A stretch of DNA of 64,000 bases from Anisus vortex (lineage: Eukaryota > Mollusca > Gastropoda > Planorbidae): positions 18,482,181 through 18,546,180 of the forward strand of contig OX421500.1 of assembly GCA_949126835.1 (NCBI GenBank), written 5' to 3'. Of the stretch, positions 56,050-64,000 are shown one piece after another. Under the pieces are notes generated by a model, which saw nothing but the letters and a program-made list of their open reading frames with translations, was not told the DNA's origin and searched no databases. The position numbers were made by a program, and so were the translations under genes. Numbering within the stretch: the stretch's first letter is position 1; the number at the start of each line of letters is the position of its first letter.

Positions 56050-56605
56050 CTGCTTATAATATTTATAACATACAACACGAGTTTTAAGCTTAAGCAGACG
56101 AAGAAGTTTCATTTGATAGTCCAACCCTTCAGAGATGTCTTGAAAGTAAATCAACACACAGGGGCAGTGATGGAGGCTTGGCCTAACGAGGTCCACAAGC
56201 TGATGGAAGAAAGGCATACTTGTAAACGCCGGTGAGTGTGTGTGTAGAACACGCAGTTTGAGCTGATGACCTCTGGCAGAGCAGGACAGTTGTTGGATGC
56301 AACATGTCTGTGTGGACATGTCCACGTGGTAATTATCTTTACATCTTCGTGACCTTGTCTACTGCTCTACGGCGTTACAGGGGCTTAAGATAGAGTTTGG
56401 CCACCAAAGCAGAAGCGCTTGTGTTGAGGCCGTAGTCCTGTAGGATGCAACGTGCCTGCAAGCGTTGGGTCATATCTAACCTAGATGTCATGTGTTGCTG
56501 GTGGGGATCATATATACAGGATGGTATCATCTGCAAAGAGTCTTACCTTGGCGTGGATCCCTTCTTTTAAGTCATTGATAAAGATTAAGAACAGTATTTA
56601 TACAG
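56050..56605 (-). mobile_element. CR1-like LINE RT fragment with internal deletion
   Basis: Minus strand: FLIFINDLKEGIHAKVRLFA and DDTILY (catalytic FADD), then directly RLQARCILQDYG and ARGHQLKLRVLHTHS with SMPFFHQLV from the far C-terminus. The stretch between (thumb) is mostly gone, and frames change. Confidence 0.65.
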
Positions 56606-56609
56606 TAAT

Positions 56610-58687
56610 GATTAAAATATAGTTCATTTGTTTGAAAACAAAAAAAATAGTAATAAAGTTTCCCATAAAGATATTTAAAAGCATTTTGACCACATGTTCA
56701 ATTTATAAATCTTTGGTCAGTTAATATTTGAACAACATAATTATTAAGTCAGAAACAAATGCATGGACTAATTTCATTTACGAGCCGATACAATTCATCT
56801 ATAGCAGTTAAAGAAGTACGCGATAAACGGCTTGCTGAGCCGCTTGATCCTTACAGGAACACCGAGTTGTTTTGTAAATAATATTATTATCCTTTACATT
56901 TTCAGAGGGGTAGACCTAATAGACGCATAACTCAATGTTGTTTCATGGTTGATCTGATTTATTTTCGTTTTTATAAAGATGTTGTTTACAAATTGCTCTA
57001 ACACAATTTTGGTTGGCACTGTGAGATAACCAGTTTATGCCACGCACGCACTTTAGGTTGTCCACTCAGCTAAAAGAAAATATGTTAGGTCCTGCCACGT
57101 TTTGTTGTCACATTGTTATCGTGCCCCCCTCCTGCTGACCAATACATATGCATAAAGACACAATTTTAACAATAATCATGAACTAGAGGACTATAATGTA
57201 ACTTGACATGTTACTGGACGCTGTTTTAGTATCGGCCATATCATTTGGAACAAACGGCTTATCTAAAGTTTATTTTGTTTATTGCATAGGCCTATATTCA
57301 AATACTTTGCAGGATGTTTACAAAATTGGCTGCATTGCTGCTGACAATGTTAAAACAACGTTAACGTCTACCATCAGTTTTAACTTGATTCTCTCTATTT
57401 ACAACAACAAGATTATTGATTGTTCGTCTTGAAACTCTAGATATCGCTCTAAAACAGTGGCTCTTATACATTTAAGGAATATATTGTCTAACGGTCCATT
57501 AGACATTATTATTATTAGACATTAATAACTTTTTTTTAAAACAACAGTTATCATGTGTCGATTCAAATTTCATTTGTTTGACTCATTCTACTATGTATGT
57601 TTTGCCATAGCTACTATTATATCGTTTATGCATTTAATATTTCTATATTTTGCAATGCTAGCAGTAACATGGAGAAATCTTTCTCACACTTATAGGTGGT
57701 TGCAACTGCTAATGTGTATAGCAATCTTTGCAGATCGAAAATGTCACTTTTAATCCAAAAACAGTTAATGTATATTGCCCTCTAAAGTAAGTCTATGTCG
57801 TTCGTATCTATGTCTAAAAAATGCAGGATTTTAAATTGAGAATGCAAAATAAGTTATCAACAGACTAATTAACTTTGTTGAAAATCATTCACTTAATCAT
57901 AAATTGTAATATAAGCCTAAATTTAAATGGCACGAATGAGATAATCTTAGTTATGGAACCCAAATTTTAGCTGCGATGGCGTTTTTTTTTAAATTTAGAT
58001 CTAGTTAAATATCTATTTAACTAAATAGACGGTGTCAAGGATTTAACAGATACATTTAGATATAATTTAATCTGAACAAAATAAAATAAAATATTATGGA
58101 TCAATATGTCCTTGTTATTAATAGTGAACGCGGGAAAAATTTTATTGTACGAAATGACACTATTAAAAAAACAATTTTCCACAAGTGGAGTTAGTACAAT
58201 AATAGGCCTACATTTGTCCTATTTTAGCGTTTCGTCAGAAGCCCAACAGATGATTATTATGTTTCTCGTACATTTTCGGTATCACTTTCTGCAACACCTT
58301 CTAGCTCTCGTTATCACTTTTTTTATTTTTCAGTTTATCACTTTCGTAATTGTATTAATTTCTCTATTTGTCTCTGCTTTATTTTGGTCTCTCTCTATTT
58401 GCCAAAAAATATGTTCGATTCTCTGTATTTGTTTGGCTCCTACTCCTTTCTCTTAATTCAAGATTTTCACGATAAGACAAATGTGCAGTGTCAGGCACAC
58501 ATGGTTTATGGGCACTCTATATATCTTTAAAAAAAATTGCTCACAGGACAAAAGCTTGTGCACATTTACGCTTATGTTAGTAAGGATTTAAAAAGAATAT
58601 TTTTTCGGTCATTTAAGTGGGTATTAATAGTTTAAAAATGCATCCACAAGCAAAGATTAGTATTTTTTTTGTTTTAAGATATTGAAC
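56610..58687. other. Long non-coding stretch
   Basis: Several 60-116-codon frames are hydrophobic and T-rich, without domains or plausible splice structure, so I call none of them. Confidence 0.45.
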
Positions 58688-58775
58688 TAATTAACCCTTA
58701 CAGTCCCGGGCGCGTATATAGCGGAACTGAAGGCAGCATAGATGGAAGTAGGTTGGTACGGGAAGGGTTAATTTG
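58688..58775. repeat. Short inverted repeat, about 88 bp
   Basis: AATTAACCCTTACAGTCCC at the left pairs with the reverse complement of the right end (AAATTAACCCTTCCCGTACC). Possibly a tiny MITE or hairpin. Confidence 0.45.
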
Positions 58776-58779
58776 TTTT

Positions 58780-60140
58780 ATAATTAAAAGCACTTTTTAT
58801 AATGCCATGACTAATTTTATATTTGTTTTTAAATGTGAAAATGTATAGACAATTTGTAATATTACAAATTTTTCCTTTTTTCTTATTCTTTAAAAGTAGT
58901 CTTTATATATGATTGTAGCATACCTTATGAAATTCCACACTAAAATTTCTAGCTTTCTGGCCGCGAAAAAAACATAAAAAGATACATTGTGTCGTTTTCA
59001 TTCTATTTATTTCGTAAAAACGAACATATCCGAAAAGTTTATGTACTTCCGTCTCTTCCGGTAGAGGAAGCCATAATTTACTTAAAATAATTTATTTGAT
59101 TCGCTAATTGGTCGAAGGAATTCGTTACTATTCCAAAGGCTATGATGCTGAAAATATTATAGAATTTAATTTTAGTTGGAATAAGTCTGCTGCCCAAGTT
59201 TCAGCTCGATTGGACGACGGAAAGTGGTAGAAAAATTGATGCAAAGTTTTGCTATCAAGCAACCAAGCAGACAGACATGTAAACAGACGGCACGAGTTAA
59301 AAGAAAGGGAGAAAAAGACACTATATTCTGCATTGTCGACACTACGAGGCGTATGGTAGATACATTTAAAGGCAAATAATGACCAATCCTGATGAAGGCT
59401 AGAATTTTTTCATGATTCTGGAGAATGTTTTAGGTCTTCCGTGGTGTAATGATTACATGACAAAAATTAAGTATAGTGAGGACGTAAATATGTGAACATT
59501 GCTTTACTTATATGACAATTTTTATCGGTTGTTACCAGTAAATAGTTATTTTAAGTCAATGGACTTTTTTTCCGTAATGAAAATGGTTATATTTTTATTA
59601 TTATTATTAATTTTTAGCCCTCTTTAATTACAACGATCTGAATTTTCAAAGCCAACATCGAATAATCTTACATGTACAAATGTATCACATTACATTTGAT
59701 AACCCAAAGTTTTGAAATGCAAATAAGACAGTTTGCAGCGACATAATTTTTATGAAACCTGCTTATTTGGTTAACGGCATCTTTGTCAATTTTACATAGT
59801 CACTATTATCATTCTATACATAGTATGTTACTATGTTTTTAGTATTTTGGAATATTGGAATAAAAATAGTGTTTTGATACTGATCAGAAGTAGGATAAAT
59901 TAAATGGGATATTACTTCTTTAGTAATAAGTGTTACACATAACTTGTGTCGAGCTCAAATATTAATTTAATATTTTGTAATTAGATTAAAACATTCAGCA
60001 CTGATATTTTTGTAATGAAAAATAACTAGAAGAATATTGAGAAACACTCAAAGAAAGTGAGCTATAATAATTTTTGGTTGAGAACTTGATTTATTTTAAA
60101 TATATAACATTGACGTACAATTTATGAATTTAATATTTTG
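58780..60140. other. Non-coding segment with an old repeat end
   Basis: CCAAGTTTCAGCTCGATTGG and the following AAGCAGACAGACATGTAAAC (59196-59290) resemble terminal sequences of dispersed mollusc repeats. No gene was recognised. Confidence 0.4.
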
Positions 60141-60143
60141 GAT

Positions 60144-61561
60144 TTATATTTCTCTAAGTGTCATTTCAGTCATAGTAGCAGATAAATAATGACCTGTAAC
60201 AGTATACCAGTTTGTTCCAACACCAAATGTTGTACTTCCCCAAACACCATTGAGATTTGACACATGACAGGCGTTATACCACCAAGCCCCTTTAAAATCG
60301 ACGGCACAGTTTGCACTCGACAAATCATAGTCTCTGTCATAAGTAGAAAACTTCATTAAATTATGATAAGTGAGACTGTCTCCTGCATTGCCAGAATAGC
60401 CTGATAAATTTAGCATATAACCTTCTGGTTCCCCATATAAACTAAATCTGGAATATTTAGAAAAAAATTGTGCATGATGGAATCTAAAGTCAATTCTAAG
60501 TTCATGTCGCCTTTGCGTTGTAATACGGTGAATGTGTTCATTGCCAAGATAAAATTCGCCATGACCTAAATCACCAAACCCATATTTATATTCCATCCAT
60601 TTCCTGTAGAAACTAAGCTTTCCATTAAATCTTCTCTGAAATTTTGTCCATCCACCTCCGTCTGTTTCAGTGTCACACATGACTTCAAGTCCACTTGACA
60701 GAATGACAATAACTCTAGACTGGTTGCTGACCACATCTCTACAGGAGTTAGGTCGGAATTTCTGAATAGGCAGTCTTCAATCAGTTTCTGGTGCCATAGT
60801 ATCTATGTCTGTCACTTAAAAACGTATTGATAGACAATAAAGTATTAATTTCCTAATTAGGACACATAGATATGAATTCTAACTAATGATTACAAAAGCA
60901 AACTTTATATTACTGTTCGATCATTCACAGAAACTTAAAATTAAAGCAAAAGGGTATTTCACAAACTTATTTTACACCTGGTGGATCAAGTTGACATTCT
61001 ATGTTATTTGTTTTATATTTCTAGTTCGGTGTAAGTATATGTGTAAGTATATGTGCTGCCTAAGTTTTGGTCAAACCATGTGGCTTTTTTGGTCAAGCGT
61101 AATAAAAAAATGTTTGTTTTTTCTCTCACGTTTTAGGACTGGTCATAGTCTATTAGGACAATATTTTGCTAGACAGTTTCTTGGCTTTAAATCAAGATAT
61201 CGTCATTTTAGGGCACAATATATAAAAAAAGTGTGTGCAATAAGGGCTAACAGTGTATTTTCACCTAAGCGAAGAATAAACTACCTAACAAACCTGTAAC
61301 GGGGTCTCCACAATACAAAAAAGAAGAAAGAAGAAGAAAAAATATAAACAACGCGTTTAAAAAAAAAGTATATAATTAAGTTTTGGTAAAGAGCGATTGA
61401 AAAATGTTTTTCATATACGCCTAGAGATAAAGAAAATTGTTGAATTGTTATTTATAAATTTAATTATATCAAAATATGTTAATTAGAAACTTACCCGAAG
61501 TAGAGTAGGCTGATATAATTAAAAACACAATAAAAAACAATATTATTATGTTTGATTTCAT
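60144..61561 (-). pseudogene. FREP A: signal peptide plus FReD, single early stop
   Basis: Exon 1 (61561-61495) encodes MKSNIIILFFIVFLIISAYS and TS, a signal peptide, ending one base before GTAAG. Exon 2 (60814-60144, after TTTAAG) restores the phase as V-TDIDTMAPETD, then meets TGA at 60777-60779. Downstream the FReD is complete and open to TAA. It has [38 protein letters not shown], four cysteines, the calcium pattern DRDYD, and WWYNACHVSNLNG with the ligand-pocket CHxxNLNG. Copy C has CGA at this position, so C-to-T is the likely lesion. Without it the product would be about 245 residues, a secreted FReD-only lectin. A sequencing error or an alternative first exon could rescue the gene; otherwise it is a young pseudogene. 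Confidence 0.88.
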
Positions 61562-61579
61562 GATTTTCCTTTTAAAAAT

Positions 61580-61902
61580 ATCAATATTTTTATGTCGTTG
61601 AAGCTGTTTTCTATGTAATAATACTGAAATGGGCCTATTTACATACATGTTTCTTGATTATGAGATTTGAACATAACATCCATATAAGTACACAAGTGTT
61701 AGGTAAATATTGTCCAAAACTGTACACACTGGCTTATTCAGGGATAACTTTATGAGTTTATGACCAGAATGTAAGATGTCGTGTCCATATGTTTCCACTG
61801 ACATTATGCATTAGCTATTCTGATATTCTGAAACATATATTTCAATATCGATTTGTAAGGGTTAAAAAACAACGATTTTCGCTTTAACATACTTTCATCT
61901 GT
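61580..61902. promoter_or_regulatory. FREP A upstream region, paralogous to FREP B
   Basis: Aligns by eye with 31040-31330 (shared TAACATCCAT, TACACAAGTG, GGTAAATATTG). No promoter elements can be named with confidence. Confidence 0.4.
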
Positions 61903-62110
61903 TCATTTATCTTATCTTATCTTATACATTACCTACGCTCATCCGTATTTCGAGTCTAGTCTGGCATTTTTATTAATGTTTTAATGATGATAGGCTACAG
62001 GTTTTCTTGGTTTAGTCATGCTACCCATTCCATGCCTGAATGCCACTCGGGAAGAAAGAGTAGTTAGTTATATGCATTTTTTCTCGCATAAGGGATAAGG
62101 AAAGTCATCT
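61903..62110 (-). mobile_element. 5'-truncated LINE 3' end (same family as 33.5-40.7 kb)
   Basis: On the minus strand, CTCTTTCTTCCCGAGTGGCA and TTCAGGCATGGAATGGG match 40560-40600. The copy then runs to GGATGAGCGTAGGTAATG and a TATAAGATAAGATAAG tail. It sits within the FREP A upstream region and is absent from the paralogous B region. Confidence 0.88.
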
Positions 62111-62586
62111 TCATTTATATATGACGTTATAAGGTTTGTGGGAGTGATTTTGTTTGATTTAAAGAATTAGAGAGATTGTGTTCCATTGTCGTGAATTAAT
62201 GGTTTTATTCCGCCCATATAAGGTTCCCTAATGTATTTGATTCTTAATCATCTACTCGGTATTAATGACTTCAGTTGAAATAAACTATCTTGTTGATATT
62301 GTTCGAAAGCATGTGTATCAACATTTTGATTTTCAGTTATTAGTTTGTAGTTAAACTATTAATTCCCTTTGCAATTGAAATCATCAAGATTCGATTATTA
62401 AGTACGTTTATAAAAGGTTTAATGACCGAGAAATTACAGAAGTTCAAAGTACCGTTAAGTTAAACATAATGTAAAATTACGCTTTGTTTAGTTACATATA
62501 TCTATAGATAAGAAATGATAACAAAATACATTACTTTTATACATTTCTTTTGGAATACGTTGTATTTCGAAACAAAAATAAAAACT
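62111..62586. other. Non-coding, partly paralogous to 31.4-31.7 kb
   Basis: The similarity to the FREP B upstream region resumes after the LINE insert (for example TTCCCTAATGT) and fades by about 62400. No gene was recognised. Confidence 0.45.
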
Positions 62587-62832
62587 TAAAGTACCCTTGG
62601 GATCAAATCGATCATAGGGCATATGAATCAGCGTTCATCAATTCCTGTGGCCACGGCCTACTAGGGGATTGTTGGGCCATCTTTTACTTGACCCCAAATA
62701 GTGTCAGAGCTGGGTATACTTAGGGATACACTCCAGTCTTAGGACCAACCGCCAGTCCTTGGAACAATCATAGCCTTTACAAAGATTTTAACCTAGAACC
62801 TTCGTTACGCCAGCCGAACACCCTGCCCCTAA
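62587..62832 (-). mobile_element. tRNA-derived SINE, diverged copy
   Basis: On the minus strand the SINE body is recognisable (CCACAGGAATTGATGAACGC; TTTGGGGTCAAGTAAAAG; GGGCAGGGTGTTCGGCTGGC as the tRNA head). More mutated than the 55-kb copies. Confidence 0.75.
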
Positions 62833-63517
62833 ACATAAAACTTGTGTACAATATTTAAAAAAATAAATTATCAATGTCTAAAAGTCGTTTAACAAGACAA
62901 AGACACAAAAACACATTAATTCTGCTAGGACTTTATATGCTATAAACCTTTTATTACAGGAAAAAATACGGATGCGTAACATGTAATATACTTTATTAGT
63001 AATTTTATCAAAACATAATAAATGCCCAGATAATTTTTCTTTAATTTATCTGTGAATGTTTTTTTGTTTTTTTGTATATATGCACTCTATGTTCGTACAT
63101 AGGGTTAACTATCTAGATTGTATATACACTATGGAAAAATGTATTAAACAAAAGTCACACCCTTAAAACATGTTCATCAACATATTAAGATCTATTAGAC
63201 AATTTAATTTAAAACCAAAAGGATTATACTTGTTCTACAAAAATTATTATATTGCTATATTTTATCAGGGCAATTATTATTACAAATCTAAAACCATTAG
63301 GTCTAACCTTATCAAAGTAAAACAAAAGTCTCTACTCTAGCTTCACTAAGTATTTTATTGTAGTGTTATTAAGTATAAAACAATCGATTATACTAATTTT
63401 TTTCATTAACATCACCTAACCAGTTTATAAAGAATATCATTTGTATTTTTCTCTTTGCATATTTTTATATATATATTTGTATATCTACAAACAACCTGCT
63501 TCGCTAAAGAAATAGAG
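62833..63517. other. AT-rich segment before the receptor pseudogene
   Basis: Helices 1 and 2 of the receptor would be expected here, but no matching frame was seen. Confidence 0.45.
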
Positions 63518-64000
63518 CATGAATTTGCCAGCACATATTTCGTCACGTATTTATCCATTGAGCGATTGGTTGCTGAATGTTTTCCATTTAAAGCCTCCGA
63601 AATTGCCGCACATTGTTTTGGTGTTGATAGTAACAGTTGTCTTCTTGACCAGTTTCCCTGATCCGTTTTACGGCCTCACTTATTTAGACTATTGCGACCA
63701 GCAGAATGTTATGGAGATTTGGAGTGTTCCATCTCAGTTCTATGAAGATCATTACGACTTCTTGATAAATATATACTTTAGCGCGTCTGTTAATATCTAC
63801 TCCATCGTGTATTATAACAGTTTGTAGTGTAATGACGATAGTACAAGTGAATAAATCTTCTTTGCGTATAGTAAATCTCACAACATCTGGAACGACCAAA
63901 AGAATCAAGGATATGAAGACAGTGAAGATAATTTTTTTTTATCAACATCTTTGATTTTCTTCGTAATAGTTCCTTTGGTAATTTTTTGAAACATTTACCC
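63518..64000 (+). pseudogene. Rhodopsin-like GPCR pseudogene, partial at window end
   Basis: TYFVTYLSIERLVAECFPFK is the end of helix 3 and intracellular loop 2, with SIER in the place of the usual DRY-like motif, as in many mollusc chemosensory receptors. Helix 4 (HIVLVLIVTVVFLTSFPD), loop 2 and the start of helix 5 follow in a second frame to about 63826. Helix 5 onward (IITVCSVMTIVQVNKSSLR, RIKDMKTVKII and helix 6 FFLSTSLIFFVIVPLVIF) is in another frame and then meets a TGA. Two frameshifts, a stop and missing helices 1-2 make it a pseudogene. It runs beyond the window. Ligand unknown. Confidence 0.7.

Noticed and set aside
57208..58456. Three hydrophobic ORFs of 66-116 codons
   Set aside because: T-rich sequence readily gives hydrophobic open frames; no receptor or transporter motif is present.
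60886..61299. 137-codon plus-strand ORF inside the FREP A intron
   Set aside because: It lies in intron sequence that is paralogous to the FREP B intron, where the frame is not kept. No domain is seen.
1..64000. CRISPR arrays, bacterial operons or phage-defence systems
   Set aside because: Introns, LINEs, SINEs and FREPs show an animal nuclear genome; no regularly spaced repeat array of CRISPR type is present.

Overview
This is a window of an animal nuclear genome, AT-rich, with spliced and mostly broken genes set in a dense bed of transposable elements. The best indication of lineage is four fibrinogen-domain (FReD) lectin copies of the FREP type, a rhodopsin-like receptor with a gastropod-chemoreceptor look, and tRNA-derived SINEs. 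Together these suggest a gastropod mollusc, probably a heterobranch (pulmonate-type) snail. That assignment is inference. I see no intact single-copy host gene.

Layout. 0.8-7 kb: two decayed transposase-like genes (a Mutator-domain gene and an amplified family of unknown function) and a ZSWIM/MULE-type pseudogene; a 634-bp MITE splits one of their exons. 7.4-17.1 kb: a 36-38 bp tandem repeat, a SINE, a 2.95-kb non-coding TIR element, an hAT MITE with a perfect 8-bp target duplication, and LINE pieces. 17.5 kb: FREP relic D. 18-23.4 kb: remains of a PIF/Harbinger system, with MADF/BESS exons on the minus strand and an internally deleted transposase on the plus strand. 23.77-27.86 kb: a very young LTR retrotransposon with a gag-protease ORF but no reverse transcriptase. 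29-31 kb: FREP relic B, with MITEs in its intron.

33.5-40.7 kb: a CR1-like LINE whose first ORF carries a 2A ribosome-skipping motif and a PHD finger. Its RT is split by a nested Ty3/gypsy-type element with a 1117-codon gag-pol ORF that lacks the integrase core. 41-44.3 kb: G-rich MITE ends and an hAT element keeping a transposase C-terminus. 45.8-48.3 kb: a decayed LINE with an inverted 5' part, as expected of twin priming. 48.9-52.5 kb: FREP relic C, whose intron carries a P-like element (THAP ORF, ~85-bp TIRs, 8-bp duplication), a 284-bp MITE and a LINE fragment. 52.7-56.6 kb: an RT fragment between direct repeats, a tRNA-like sequence, a head-to-head SINE pair and a LINE fragment. 60.1-61.6 kb: FREP A, the best preserved copy but with one early stop. 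63.5-64.0 kb: a receptor pseudogene running off the end.

The FREP copies all lie on the minus strand and share one plan: exon 1 encodes a signal peptide and ends with one extra base, and exon 2 encodes the whole FReD. Copies A and B also share intron and upstream sequence, so they arose by segmental duplication. Each copy is broken by a different lesion. The region therefore reads as a degenerating FREP array repeatedly invaded by transposons.
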